64,000 nucleotides of DNA from Pararobbsia alpina (GCF_902859895.1 NZ_CADIKM010000004.1:62001-126000); one strand, 5' to 3'; positions 20,994 to 30,396 are shown, numbered from the stretch's first letter. Numbers and translations: made by a program. The notes: generated by a model not told the origin, from the sequence alone.

Positions 20994-21449
20994 CGTCTTG
21001 ACGGCGGCTTCGTTGGCTTTTCCTCCGACTTTCCCCCGCTTTCCGTCGACTTTCTTTCCGCATCCCCTCCGCTTTCTGTCGGCCTCTGGCGCGCGCGAGT
21101 GAGCCCCGGGACTCCCCCGCCAACGCTCACGCACCAGCAGTGCTTCACGGATGGCACACGAAGCCGAACCACTTCGCGCTTTAACCTGTCTATCAACTTG
21201 TCTATCAAATAAACGCCAATTCATTGGCGAGTCAATTAGCCGGTCCGCGTAGCCGAATTAACCCGACGGAAGTTCAGACAGCGGGTTTGATAATCCGCAA
21301 TAATTCAGTCGCGCATTAATCGATCAACCTTAAGCGAATATTAAAAATGCAGGCGGACTTAGCAAAATTCAATCATCAGAAGTTTACGTCCGCAATATCT
21401 GCAAAACAGGTGCATCACTCGGGGAAAATAACTGTAACAGAACGTAAAC
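20994..21449. other. AT-richer gene-free stretch downstream of ssrA
   Basis: No gene is supported. From about 21180 to 21450 the composition is visibly more AT-rich than the surroundings, with several short inverted repeats (for example CGCCAAT/ATTGGCG at 21214-21229). There is also a repeated TGTCTATCAA in the 21187-21208 part. The location just past the 3' end of ssrA, a common integration site, makes a decayed insertion possible, but no integrase or duplicated ssrA end is visible. Confidence 0.4.
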
Positions 21450-21484
21450 ACAAAAAACCCCACCAAAAAAGCCGGTGAGGTTGT
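21450..21484 (-). terminator. Rho-independent terminator of ssrA
   Basis: On the minus strand AACCTCACC (21482-21474) pairs with GGTGGGGTT (21464-21456) with one T-G wobble, followed by a T run ending near 21452. It lies about 60 bases beyond the tmRNA 3' end. Confidence 0.8.
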
Positions 21485-21543
21485 TTATGAATTTTTTGTG
21501 ACAGTTTGATCACCACCCCCTGCATCGCGGAGAGGGATGCAAG

Positions 21544-21914
21544 TGGTGGAGGCGGCGGGAATCGAACCCGCGTCCAGAAGCACTCCACGACCAGTTCTAC
21601 ATGCGTAGTTCAGTCATTTGATTTAACCGTACGGACGCGGACGAACACGCTGCCGGACGGCGATTCACTAAATTTTCGACCCTGATGTCGTGACGCCACC
21701 GAGGCTTAGCTGACGTGAATGACCTCGCGCGGTCTTGCGACCGGTCTTACGACCCTAGCCCGTCAGCGAGCCAGTGCGAGGACGGCTGCAATTAAGCAGC
21801 CAGTGCGTACGTGTTGTCGTTCGCAGTTACAAATTTCCCATTGATTAACGAGGTAACGGGTCCTCGGCATGCCCTGAGCCGCTTTGCTACCCCTGTCGAA
21901 ACCAGGTCGCCCCC
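21544..21914 (-). ncRNA. ssrA: Transfer-messenger RNA (tmRNA)
   Basis: A 371-base RNA. The 5' end GGGGGCG (from 21914) pairs over 7 bp with CGCCTCC just before the encoded ACCA 3' end at 21544, forming the alanine-type acceptor stem. The T arm GGTTCGATTCC lies near the 3' end, and the conserved 5' phrase GACCTGGTTTCGACAGGGG is present. The tag reading frame is at 21792-21824. tmRNA with SmpB rescues stalled ribosomes. It is a single-piece (not permuted) form. A terminator lies downstream. Confidence 0.97.
21792..21824 (-). other. tmRNA proteolysis-tag reading frame
   Basis: Ten codons from resume codon GCG to GCT followed by TAA encode ANDNTYALAA. With the alanine carried by tmRNA the full tag is AANDNTYALAA. 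The terminal ALAA is the ClpXP degron typical of proteobacteria. Confidence 0.93.
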
Positions 21915-21990
21915 ACGGTGGGTCGCCCAACAACCTGAGCGATTCACCAGTTTAGCCCAGATAGGCGCATTGAAGATAGCCCCTCCCCGC

Positions 21991-22058
21991 CCTACCTCCT
22001 ACCTCCTACCTCCCTGCCTCCCTACCTCGCTACCTCGCTACCTCGCTACCTCGCTGCC
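21991..22058. repeat. Short tandem repeat of CCTACCT / CGCTACCT units
   Basis: Three consecutive 7-base CCTACCT units, two slightly diverged 8-base units, then 8-base CGCTACCT units, ending in CGCTGCC. The tract is almost purely pyrimidine on the plus strand. It lies between ssrA and the FAH-family gene, in about 250 bases without a gene. Confidence 0.9.
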
Positions 22059-22170
22059 CTTGCCCTTTGCCCTCTGTCTGATCTACCTTGCATTCCTCCC
22101 TCCTATCGGCTCCGTACATAAAGACCATGCGGTCTTCGACTAATGGACAGGTCCGCTCACCGGCTCTACG

Positions 22171-23391
22171 ATGACCGTCCCTTCGCTCCGAACCCCTCTT
22201 CCCCTCATGCCACGTCCCCAGCCGAGTGCCTGCCTGCCACAAGATCTGAACGATGCCGTCCTGGTAGGACGCGCATGGCGACCCGCGCCCGTCGACGGCC
22301 CCTGTGTAATCACCATCAGACAAGGGCAGGTCTACGACATCACCTCGACGGTCGCGACGATGGCCGACTTGCTCGACCGTCCCGATGCCGTCGAGCTGGC
22401 ACGCACGGCGCCGGGCGAAGCCCTGGGCTCGGTCGAGGCCCTGCTGGCTGCCAACCTCCCGGCCGGCGGCCATGACGCGCATGGACCGGCCTTGTTGGCG
22501 CCCTGCGACGTCCAGGCGATCAAGGCATGCGGCGTCACGTTTGCAGTCAGCCTGCTCGAGCGCGTGATCGAGGAGCAGGCCGGCGGCGATGCGAGCAAAG
22601 CACGCGAAGTGCGCGCGACGATCACACAGTTGATCGGCACCGATCTTTCGAAGATCCGTCCCGGTTCAGAAGCCGCCGCGAAGCTCAAGGCCGAACTCGA
22701 GCGGCGCGGCGCCTGGTCTCAATACATGGAAGTCGGGATCGGTCCCGATGCGGAAGTGTTCTCGAAATCGCAACCGATGTCGTCAGTCGGATTCGGTGAC
22801 GACGTGGGTCTGTATCCGACCTCGAAATGGAACAACCCGGAGCCCGAAATCGTTCTCGCGGTCAATGGACGCGGCCAGATCGCTGGCGCGACGCTCGGCA
22901 ACGACGTGAACCTGCGCGATATCGAGGGCCGCAGCGCGCTGCTGCTTGGCAAGGCAAAGGACAACAATGGTTCGTGCTCGATCGGCCCGTTTATCCGGCT
23001 GTTCGACGGTCGCTTCACGCTTGACTCGATCCGCTCGGCAAGCCTGTCGCTGCGCATCGAGGGTGAGGACGGTTTCGAGCTAGATGGGGTGAGTCATATG
23101 AGCGAGATCAGCCGCGACCCGGCTGATCTGGTCGCGCAGACCTGTGGCACGCATCATCAATATCCGGACGGCTTCATGTTGTTTCTTGGCACGATGTTTT
23201 CGCCGATCAAGGATCGGGGCGCGGCGGGAGGCGGCTTCACCCACCATCTCGGCGATCTCGTGACCATCGCGACGCCGTCGCTCGGTGCGCTCGTCAATAC
23301 GGTGCGCCTGTCGACCGAGATCACGCCCTGGACCTTTGGCGTGCGTGCGCTCTACCGGAACCTCTCGGCACGCGGTCTTCTCGCAAATTAA
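22171..23391 (+). CDS. Fumarylacetoacetate hydrolase (FAH)-family protein
   Basis: A 406-residue protein with a FAH fold. The C-terminal half carries metal-site phrases (VGIGPDAEVFSKSQPMSSVG, NNPEPEIVLAV with the metal-binding Glu residues, and LGNDVNLRDIEGRS). The length and layout resemble 2-keto-3-deoxy-sugar acid dehydratases (AraD1 / KdaD type) rather than short fumarylpyruvate hydrolases, but the substrate cannot be told from sequence. No sugar-acid or aromatic-degradation gene is adjacent. The first about 20 residues are Pro-rich and a later start, such as the second Met (residue 13), is possible. It converges with gph. Confidence 0.85.
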   Translation: MTVPSLRTPLPLMPRPQPSACLPQDLNDAVLVGRAWRPAPVDGPCVITIRQGQVYDITSTVATMADLLDRPDAVELARTAPGEALGSVEALLAANLPAGGHDAHGPALLAPCDVQAIKACGVTFAVSLLERVIEEQAGGDASKAREVRATITQLIGTDLSKIRPGSEAAAKLKAELERRGAWSQYMEVGIGPDAEVFSKSQPMSSVGFGDDVGLYPTSKWNNPEPEIVLAVNGRGQIAGATLGNDVNLRDIEGRSALLLGKAKDNNGSCSIGPFIRLFDGRFTLDSIRSASLSLRIEGEDGFELDGVSHMSEISRDPADLVAQTCGTHHQYPDGFMLFLGTMFSPIKDRGAAGGGFTHHLGDLVTIATPSLGALVNTVRLSTEITPWTFGVRALYRNLSARGLLAN

Positions 23392-23521
23392 ACGGGACAC
23401 CGGACCAGGGCGAAAAGAATCACCCGGAAGCAGCGCACGGCGGCTGGGTAGCTTGGTAACTGGGGGCGCCGGGCAGCCGGGAGCCAGGTGACTGGGTCGC
23501 TGAGCGACCGGCCGTGCCGGC

Positions 23522-24250
23522 CTACAGCGATCCGCGCAGCAATACCAAGGCGAGGTCGTCGGGCGAATCGACGATGCAATCGGCATCCCAGGCCTGCGGG
23601 GCGGGGCCGGTTCCACAATAGCCATAGGCCACGGCGATGGTCATCATGCCGGCCGCCTTGCCGGCCTGGACATCACGCAGGTCGTCGCCGACATAGACGA
23701 TATGACCGGGGCTCACCCCAAGCGCGGACGCCGCATGCAACAGCGGGGCCGGATGCGGCTTCGAATGCGGCGTCGTGTCGCCCGACACCACGCAGCTCGC
23801 GACTTCGGCAAGCCCCAATTGCGCGATGAGCGGTTCGGTGAGGCGCGTCATCTTGTTGGTCACGATGCCCCAGCGCACATTGCGCGCCGACAGTTCGTCG
23901 AGCAACGGTGAGATGCCGGGGAACAGCGTAGTCTCGATGCAGAGATCCGCTTCGTAGTTCGCCAGAAATTCGTCGCGCATCGTCGCGTAGTCGGGGTCAT
24001 CGGGCCCGATGCCGAACGCGGCGCCCAGCAGTCCGCGCGCGCCCGCCGAGGCGACCGGCCGGAATACATCGAGCGGCAGCATCTCGAGGCCGCGCGCATC
24101 GCGCATCTTGTTGGCCGCCGCTGCGAGGTCCGGCGCAGTATCCGCGAGCGTGCCGTCGAGATCGAACAGCACCGCGCGCGCGGTCATCAGCGACGACGAC
24201 AGCAAAGGTTCCGGCAGCGGTGACAATTCCGGGGTATCGGGTTCTTCCAT
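23522..24250 (-). CDS. gph: Phosphoglycolate phosphatase-type HAD hydrolase
   Basis: A 242-residue HAD-superfamily phosphatase. Motif I is FDLDGTLADT (residues about 28-37), motif II VTNK, motif III the Lys in SKPHPAP, and motif IV VGDDLRD. The 20-residue N-terminal extension before MTARAVLFDLDGT is Pro/Ser/Glu-rich. The start at 24250 has a GAGGA ribosome site within the end of ubiG, nine bases upstream. Gph removes 2-phosphoglycolate; in pseudomonads the ubiG-linked paralogue MupP is a MurNAc-6-phosphate phosphatase, so substrate is uncertain. Operon with ubiG is clear. Confidence 0.87.
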   Translation of the reverse strand: MEEPDTPELSPLPEPLLSSSLMTARAVLFDLDGTLADTAPDLAAAANKMRDARGLEMLPLDVFRPVASAGARGLLGAAFGIGPDDPDYATMRDEFLANYEADLCIETTLFPGISPLLDELSARNVRWGIVTNKMTRLTEPLIAQLGLAEVASCVVSGDTTPHSKPHPAPLLHAASALGVSPGHIVYVGDDLRDVQAGKAAGMMTIAVAYGYCGTGPAPQAWDADCIVDSPDDLALVLLRGSL

Positions 24251-24259
24251 GGCCGGTCC

Positions 24260-24958
24260 TCAGGCTTCGCGCCGGCACGAGAGCATGTAGTTGATGCTCG
24301 TGTCGCTGGACAACGCAAATTGTTTGCCGATCGGGTGATAAGTGATGCCCCCGAACTGATCGGGCTGCATGTTCGCACGACGCGCGAAGGCCGCCAATTC
24401 CGCGGGCCGGATGAAGCGTGCGTAGTCGTGCGTGCCGCGCGGCAACAGCCGCGCAATGTACTCTGCGCCAACCACCGCGAACAGATAAGCCTTGAGATTG
24501 CGGTTCAGCGTCGAGAAGAACACCCAGCCGCCTGGCTTCACGAGTGTTGCGCAGGCCACGACGATCGCCGCCGGGTCGGGTACGTGTTCGAGCATTTCCA
24601 TGCAGGTCACGACATCGTAGGTGCCCGGCTCGCGCGCGGCGAGCGCCTCGGCCGCGATTTCCTCATATTCGACGGCGACGCCGCTGTCGAGACTGTGGAG
24701 ATCGGCAACGCCGAGCGCCTCGGTCGACAGGTCGATCCCCTTGACCTGCGCGCCGAGCAAGGTCATCGACTCGGTCAGGATCCCGCCGCCGCAGCCGATA
24801 TCGAGCACCCGCTTGCCCGCGAGCCGCGCCTGCGAATCGATCCATTTGAGCCGCAAGGGATTGAGTTCGTGCAGGGGCTTGAATTCCGCGTGCGGATCCC
24901 ACCAGCGGTGCGCGAGCTCGCTGAATTTCAGTAGTTCACGGGGGTCGGCATTCGTCAT
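24260..24958 (-). CDS. ubiG: Ubiquinone biosynthesis O-methyltransferase
   Basis: A 232-residue class I SAM methyltransferase performing both O-methylations in ubiquinone synthesis. The SAM loop is [15 protein letters not shown] at about residues 49-63, followed by EMLEHVPDP. The family N-terminus [11 protein letters not shown] is present. The start is MTNADPREL; the longer open frame upstream is not similar to the family. The next 265 bases upstream (24959-25223) hold no supported gene. Confidence 0.95.
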   Translation of the reverse strand: MTNADPRELLKFSELAHRWWDPHAEFKPLHELNPLRLKWIDSQARLAGKRVLDIGCGGGILTESMTLLGAQVKGIDLSTEALGVADLHSLDSGVAVEYEEIAAEALAAREPGTYDVVTCMEMLEHVPDPAAIVVACATLVKPGGWVFFSTLNRNLKAYLFAVVGAEYIARLLPRGTHDYARFIRPAELAAFARRANMQPDQFGGITYHPIGKQFALSSDTSINYMLSCRREA

Positions 24959-25223
24959 GGGAAATCGCGGCGTAAAGGCAGTGGACATGCCAGTATATCG
25001 GCGCAACAGCGACGCCGCAAAAGCCGGGCGTGGCGCCCAGGACCGGCATGCGGTCGAGTGAAGATCCGGGGCGGCCCTGCGCATGGCTGGACGCACACCA
25101 GACGCACCCCGGGCAGAAAAAATGCCGGGGACCGAAAAAGAGCCAGGCACGCCCCCATTGCGCGCGAGTTTTCCGGACGTTCCGCTCGGCACCCTGCTTG
25201 CCAATCACGCAGCGGATCGCGCC

Positions 25224-26957
25224 TCAGGCACGTACCAGCCCGGCTACATACCCGGGCGAAAACCACTTCGTACAGAACACCAGACATTCCGCTCCATCCG
25301 CGGCAGGCCGGCCGCGCGCCGCGATGTAACCGTCCGGCCGCCACAAAAAGAATACCGGCCGGGTCTGCCCGTATCCGTCGCTCAATTGCGGTCCGCCAAT
25401 GGGCCGCAAGGCGTCGGCGACCAGCCAGATCCGTATCGCACCGCCCATCTTTTCGGACAGCGACCTGAACGAATCGAGAAAGGGTAACAGCGCCTTGCCC
25501 TCCATCGAATACGTCCCTGGTTCGAGCAAGACGAAAAGGGAAAAACTCCCGGGGTCGTGAAGGTCGAACAGGCGCGCATGACTGGGCACTTTGCCGAGCG
25601 GTCCGTCGAGCACCTCGACATAGGCATCCGGAGCGCGATCGCCCGCCTGCGCACCGCCGTCGAGCAGACGCTCGAAACAAAGCGGCCCGCGCCGGTAGTG
25701 CACCGACAGTTCGCTGATACCCCGCCGCGCCGCATTGCGCATCGGTCCGAGCGCGGTCAGAAGCGGCACGAGCCGGTCGCGCAGGGTAAGAAGCCAGCCG
25801 CGATCGACTGTACCCATGTGAGTGACAAATGCTGTCTGGCGGAGCACATCGCGCTCGATCGGATGACGTTCGGCATGGTAGCTGTCGAGCAGCTTGCCGG
25901 GCGCGCCGCGCTGAACCAGCGCGAGCTTCCAGGCGAGATTCATGGCTTCCTGGATACCGGTATTCATACCCTGCGCACCTGCCGGGCTGTGAACATGAGC
26001 GGCATCGCCCGCGAGCAGCACACGACCGCTGCGCAAGGCGCTGACCATCCGGCTATTGATCCTGAAACGGGACGACCAACCAAGCGAGGACAGCTTGGCC
26101 GGATGGCGCACGCGGGCGGCCATGATCGCCTGGCATTCATCGAGCGTCGGCGGCTCGCCACCCGAGGCGGCACCGTCCGGTGCGTCGGCGATCAGCCGAT
26201 AGCGGCCGCCGCCGAGCGGGAAGATCGCGCTGAGCCCTTCGGGCGACAGAAAGATATGGAATTCGTCTTCGGGCAGATCCCATTCGACATGGAGGTCGGC
26301 GAGCACAAAGCTTTGTTCGAGCGTCTCTCCTTCGAACGCGATGCCGAGCCGGTGGCGCACCGTACTGTGTGCGCCGTCCGTGCCGATGATCCATGCAACC
26401 TCCAGCCGCTCCCCGCGTCCGTCGAGGTGCCGCAGATTGGCCGTCACGGTTTCGCCGTGCGTGTCGAAGTCGACGAGTTCGACGCCACGCTCCGGCGTGT
26501 GGCCGAATGCGGCCAGGGCTTCAGTCAGCACGCGTTCGGTCACCGACTGTTCCGCGAACAGGAGAAAGGGATAGCGGCTGTCGAGCGGGTCGAAGTCGAG
26601 GCGGATGATGCGCCGGGTGCCCGCCATGACATTGCCCGCATGGCCGCGGTGGCCCGCGGCGAGCAGGGCATCGACAATCCTGTGCTGCTCGAAGAGCTCG
26701 AGCGTGCGTGCCTGAAGCCCGATTGCGCGCGACCCCTTCACGGGCTCAATGGACTTGTCAATCAGGCGGAACGGCAGCCGCCAGCGCGCGAGGCACAAGG
26801 CCGCGGCGAGCCCGGTCGGACCCGCACCGACGATCAGGACTTTGGGCCGCTTGCCGTCGGTCCGCACGCTGCCGGTCGGCATCCCATCAGCCGACGCTCC
26901 GCGCGGTCGCTCGGCACTTCCCTGCGGCACGAAAGATTCACGACTGGACTCAGGCAT
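25224..26957 (-). CDS. Class A FAD-dependent aromatic monooxygenase (PheA/MhpA-like)
   Basis: A 577-residue flavoprotein of the PHBH fold. The FAD dinucleotide loop is VLIVGAGPTGLAAAL (about residues 40-54), the DG motif IGTDGAHSTVR is at about 190-200, and the GD motif VLLAGDAAHVHSPAGAQGMN at about 320-339. A C-terminal thioredoxin-like domain (about 430-577) is as in phenol and 3-hydroxyphenylpropionate hydroxylases. The first 35 residues are low-complexity; a later start is possible. No ring-cleavage genes adjoin it, so the substrate is unknown. Confidence 0.88.
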   Translation of the reverse strand: MPESSRESFVPQGSAERPRGASADGMPTGSVRTDGKRPKVLIVGAGPTGLAAALCLARWRLPFRLIDKSIEPVKGSRAIGLQARTLELFEQHRIVDALLAAGHRGHAGNVMAGTRRIIRLDFDPLDSRYPFLLFAEQSVTERVLTEALAAFGHTPERGVELVDFDTHGETVTANLRHLDGRGERLEVAWIIGTDGAHSTVRHRLGIAFEGETLEQSFVLADLHVEWDLPEDEFHIFLSPEGLSAIFPLGGGRYRLIADAPDGAASGGEPPTLDECQAIMAARVRHPAKLSSLGWSSRFRINSRMVSALRSGRVLLAGDAAHVHSPAGAQGMNTGIQEAMNLAWKLALVQRGAPGKLLDSYHAERHPIERDVLRQTAFVTHMGTVDRGWLLTLRDRLVPLLTALGPMRNAARRGISELSVHYRRGPLCFERLLDGGAQAGDRAPDAYVEVLDGPLGKVPSHARLFDLHDPGSFSLFVLLEPGTYSMEGKALLPFLDSFRSLSEKMGGAIRIWLVADALRPIGGPQLSDGYGQTRPVFFLWRPDGYIAARGRPAADGAECLVFCTKWFSPGYVAGLVRA

Positions 26958-27055
26958 GGCCCGCTCCGAAAACCTCGGCCTGACGAGTTTAACGCCGTAG
27001 CCGCGGCAACATGCGTCAAGTTGCGTCTGTGCCGCGGCCTGCTCGACTCGTACAG

Positions 27056-27108
27056 CTTGCCCAGGCCAATCAGCCTGCCCAGGCCAATCAGCGGCTCAGC
27101 ACAATCAG
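27056..27108. repeat. Tandem repeat of an 18-base unit
   Basis: Two almost identical 18-base units (27056-27073 and 27074-27091), each ending CCCAGGCCAATCAG, followed by a diverged third copy to 27108. It lies between the 3' end of the cation exporter gene and the monooxygenase start. Confidence 0.8.
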
Positions 27109-27113
27109 CGGGC

Positions 27114-28202
27114 TCAGCCCGGCTTCGCCTCAGCCGGTATATCGAGCGAGCACGGATGGTCGTGAGTACCCAAATCGATCTGCAAGGTCGCGTGATGGAC
27201 CGCATGTTCGTGCGCCAGCGTCTGGACAATTGTTTCGAGATAGCGATCTCCCGGGTGTCCACCCGGCATCACGAGATGAACCGTCAGCGAGTTTTCCGTG
27301 GTCGACAACGCCCACACATGGAGGTCGTGGACGCCGGTCACCCCCTGCAGTCCGGCCAGATAGCGCGCAATGCGGACGGTGTCGACACGTTCGGGCACCG
27401 CATTCAGCGTCAGCCGCACCGATTCGCGCAGCAGGCCCCACGTCCCACAAACGATGACCAGCACGACGATGAGCGACATGGCCGGATCGAGCCAATTCCA
27501 GCCGGTGTACAAGACCAGCAGCCCGCTGAGCGCTACAGCAGCAGAGACCGCCGCGTCACCGACGAGATGCAGGAATGCGCCGCGAATATTGAGGTCGTCC
27601 TTGCTGCCTTTCATGAACAGCAGAGCGGAAAAACCGTTGATGGCGATGCCCGCGACCGCAACCAAGAAGACCGCGAGACCGGCGACTGGGGCCGGATTGA
27701 GCAGTCTATGGACGGCCTCCCATGCGATCGCGCCGGTCGCCACGAACAGCAGGGCCGCATTGGCGAGCGAGGCGAGAATCGACGAGCCTCGCAGGCCGTA
27801 GGTATAGCGCGCCGAGGGGCGCCGCCTGGCCAGCCAGATCGCGCCCCAGGCGAGCACCATGCCGAGCACGTCGGACAGGTTGTGTCCCGCATCGGCCAGC
27901 AGGGCCGTCGAATGGGCGATGACGCCGTACACCGCCTGCACCACGACCATCGCCACGTTCAGGGTAACGGCGATCGCGAACGCGCGCTCGTTGCCCGACG
28001 GGTCCGGCAAGTGGTGGTGGTGATGGTGGTGGTGGTCATGGCCGTGGCCGTGATCGTGATCGTGTGCAATATGCGGGGCCTGATCGCCAGGGTGCGCCGT
28101 GCCGTGGTGCTCATGCCCATGGTCGTGATCCTCGCGCGGGGCGGTCTTCCCACCGGCTTGCCCGGCTCTGCCGTGATCGTGCCCGGAGCCTGTTGCGCTC
28201 AT
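27114..28202 (-). CDS. Cation diffusion facilitator (Zn/Co/Ni exporter) with His-rich N-terminus
   Basis: A 362-residue inner-membrane metal/proton antiporter. Residues 1-65 are extremely His/Asp/Gly-rich, including a run of eight consecutive histidines and repeated HDHGH. Six transmembrane helices follow (about 75-270). The intramembrane metal site has the two HxxxD pairs: HSTALLADAGHNLSD in helix II and HLVGDAA in helix V. A C-terminal cytoplasmic ferredoxin-like domain (about 280-355, VTGVHDLHVWALS) completes the CDF layout. Long His-rich tails are found in DmeF/ZitB-type exporters, where they bind metal. The metal cannot be assigned. The start ATG follows GAGG. Confidence 0.92.
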   Translation of the reverse strand: MSATGSGHDHGRAGQAGGKTAPREDHDHGHEHHGTAHPGDQAPHIAHDHDHGHGHDHHHHHHHHLPDPSGNERAFAIAVTLNVAMVVVQAVYGVIAHSTALLADAGHNLSDVLGMVLAWGAIWLARRRPSARYTYGLRGSSILASLANAALLFVATGAIAWEAVHRLLNPAPVAGLAVFLVAVAGIAINGFSALLFMKGSKDDLNIRGAFLHLVGDAAVSAAVALSGLLVLYTGWNWLDPAMSLIVVLVIVCGTWGLLRESVRLTLNAVPERVDTVRIARYLAGLQGVTGVHDLHVWALSTTENSLTVHLVMPGGHPGDRYLETIVQTLAHEHAVHHATLQIDLGTHDHPCSLDIPAEAKPG

Positions 28203-28371
28203 ATGCCTCGCTTCCCCATCCCTTCTCGATAAAAAGCCGGCGCAGACCGCCACCAAGTCCCGATGGTAGGGACTGACGATGACGGAAGCAAGCGGGTGCC
28301 GCCACACCGAACGAGTCGCCCCGACATGTCACAATACGCGCTCTTTCGTACTGGATATTACGGGAGTCCAT

Positions 28372-30315
28372 GTGGACGTGCTTCGCGAAGCCTATTCGGC
28401 TCATCAGAACGGCCGGTTCGCCGACGCCGAGCGCGGTTATCTTGCCGCACTGCAACGCGTGCCCGACGACGTCGACGCCTTGCACCTGCTCGGCGTGCTG
28501 CGCCACCAGCAGGGCCGCAACGACGAGGCGGTCGTGCTGCTGCGGCGCGCGGTCGAACTGCGCCCGCGCTTCGGGGGCGCCCATCTCAATCTCGGCAATG
28601 CGTGGAAAGCGCTGCGCCAGTTCGAGAAAGCCCAGGCGAGCTATCGCGCGGCGATCGCGGTCCAGCCCGAATTCGCCCACGCGCATTTCAACCTCGCCAA
28701 CACACTCGTCACGCTCGATAAGCACGAAGAAGCGATCGATCATTTCGAGCAGGCGCTGCATCTGCAGCCGAACAACCCGGCGGCCTTGAACAATCTCGGC
28801 AATGCGCTGATGGCGCTGAAACGGCACGAAGCCGCGGTCGGCGCTTTTCACAAGGCGCTCAAACTTCAAGCCGGGCATGCGGGCGCGCACAATAATCTGG
28901 GGCTTGCCCTCAATGCGCTCGGCCGTCACGAAGAAGCGCTCGAGCAGTTTCGCGCGGCGATCGCAAGCGAGCCGAATTTCACGCTCGCTCATTTCAATCT
29001 CGGCACGACGTTCGACAAGCTGAACCGCGCACCGGAGGCGATCGCACCACTCGAGGCCGTGACCCGTGCGCAGCCAGCCTTCGCACCGGCCCACTATGCG
29101 CTCGGCAACGCTTACGCCGCGTGCGCGGACCTTGCACGGGCCATCGCGTATCTGGAGAAGGCGGTCGAACTCGATCCGACTTTTGCACTCGCGTGGCAGG
29201 ATCTCGGTACGGTGCTCTATGAGCTCGGGCAGCTCCCTCGGGCCGCCGAGGCATTCGAGACAGCCACCCGCCTGAGGCCTGACCTCGCGCTCGCGCAATA
29301 CAATCGCGGCCTCGTCGCCTTGATGAACGGCGATTTCGCACGGGGCTTCGAGGCGTACGAATGGCGCTGGAATGTCTGGCCACGGCCGCAGGTCTCGGCG
29401 CCCGCCTGGCGCGGCGGCCCGCTGCCCGCGCCAGGCGCTCGCCTGCTCGTGCATGCGGAACAGGGGCTCGGCGATACGCTTCAGTTCATCCGCTATGTCC
29501 CGCAACTGACGAAACTCGGCGCGCAGGTCGTGCTTGAGGTCCAGGCGCCGCTCGCGAGGCTGATCGCCCCGGCGGCCAAAACGTGGGGCGTGGGGCTGCT
29601 GACGCGCGGCGAGCCGCGTCCCGCGATCGACTGCGAGTGTCCGCTCCTGAGCCTGCCGCTCGCATTGCAGACGACAACGGCGTCGATCCCCGCCGACGTG
29701 CCCTACCTGGCCGCGCCGGGGTCTCTCTCTTCTTTGGACACGGCCGACGAACTTCGCCGGGCCGATGCGGCGCCGTCGACTGTCCCCGCGGGCTATTCGC
29801 CTGTGGCGACGCCGTCGGGCTCGCCTGCCGCGTTTGCGCCGCCGGATCAACCGAACCGCCGGCGGCGCATCGGGTTCGCCGTGTCGGGCGCGATTCGTGA
29901 ACGGCGCGAGACACGCGCGATTCCCGCCAGTGCGCTCGCACCGCTATTCGAGATGGAAGGCATCGACTGGGTTGTGCTGCAAACGGAGATGCGCGCCGAA
30001 GACCGGGAGGCCTTGTCCGGATTCGACTCGGTCAGCACTCCCGCGGCCCCCCCGCGAGACTTCGCCGATACGGCGGACACGATCGCGCAGCTCGATCTCG
30101 TGCTCACGGTCGATACGTCGCTCGCTCACCTTGCCGGCGCAATGGGGCATCCCGTATGGATCATGTTGCCGCGTGGGCCGGACTGGCGTTGGGGCGCCGA
30201 GGGACCGGCGACCCCATGGTATCCAAGCGCACGACTGTTCCGCCAGACGAAGGCCGGTGACTGGGCAAGCGTCGTCGCCGAGGTCGGCGCAGCGTTACGG
30301 CAAGCGTACACCTAG
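28372..30315 (+). CDS. TPR protein with C-terminal glycosyltransferase family 9-like domain
   Basis: About 647 residues. The first about 370 are consecutive tetratricopeptide repeats of 34 residues (for example HLNLGNAWKALRQFEKAQASYR and NNLGLALNALGRHEEALEQF). The C-terminal part resembles GT-B glycosyltransferases of the ADP-heptose/GT9 type: EQGLGDTLQFIRYVPQL near residue 395 and DTSLAHLAGAMGHPVWIMLPRGPDWRW near 585. The start is GTG at 28372, five bases after GGGAG and immediately before the first TPR; the upstream open frame back to 28279 looks noncoding. Between the two halves of the GT domain there is an Ala/Pro/Ser-rich stretch (about 490-535) that seems to be an expansion. Acceptor and donor are unknown. 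Confidence 0.85.
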   Translation: MDVLREAYSAHQNGRFADAERGYLAALQRVPDDVDALHLLGVLRHQQGRNDEAVVLLRRAVELRPRFGGAHLNLGNAWKALRQFEKAQASYRAAIAVQPEFAHAHFNLANTLVTLDKHEEAIDHFEQALHLQPNNPAALNNLGNALMALKRHEAAVGAFHKALKLQAGHAGAHNNLGLALNALGRHEEALEQFRAAIASEPNFTLAHFNLGTTFDKLNRAPEAIAPLEAVTRAQPAFAPAHYALGNAYAACADLARAIAYLEKAVELDPTFALAWQDLGTVLYELGQLPRAAEAFETATRLRPDLALAQYNRGLVALMNGDFARGFEAYEWRWNVWPRPQVSAPAWRGGPLPAPGARLLVHAEQGLGDTLQFIRYVPQLTKLGAQVVLEVQAPLARLIAPAAKTWGVGLLTRGEPRPAIDCECPLLSLPLALQTTTASIPADVPYLAAPGSLSSLDTADELRRADAAPSTVPAGYSPVATPSGSPAAFAPPDQPNRRRRIGFAVSGAIRERRETRAIPASALAPLFEMEGIDWVVLQTEMRAEDREALSGFDSVSTPAAPPRDFADTADTIAQLDLVLTVDTSLAHLAGAMGHPVWIMLPRGPDWRWGAEGPATPWYPSARLFRQTKAGDWASVVAEVGAALRQAYT

Positions 30316-30330
30316 ATTGCTGAGACACCT

Positions 30331-30396
30331 TGCGGCAGGGGTTTGCGGCGGGGGGATTGCGGCGGGGGTTTGCGGCGGGCGATTGTGGCAGGCGTT
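30331..30396. repeat. Five tandem copies of a 13-14 base G-rich unit
   Basis: Units beginning TGCGGC and alternately ending GGTT or GGAT/CGAT start at 30331, 30344, 30358, 30371 and 30384. Four G-tracts in close succession mean the plus strand could form a G-quadruplex. It lies 15 bases after the TPR gene stop, between convergent genes. Confidence 0.85.

Noticed and set aside
23495-23509. Small hairpin GGTCGC/GCGACC between the FAH-family gene and gph
   Set aside because: Stem of 6 bp with a 3-base loop and no T run; common by chance in GC-rich DNA.
27959-28153. Possible CRISPR-like or triplet-repeat array at the GTG-rich tract
   Set aside because: The repeats are codons for the His-rich N-terminus of the cation exporter; there are no spacers.
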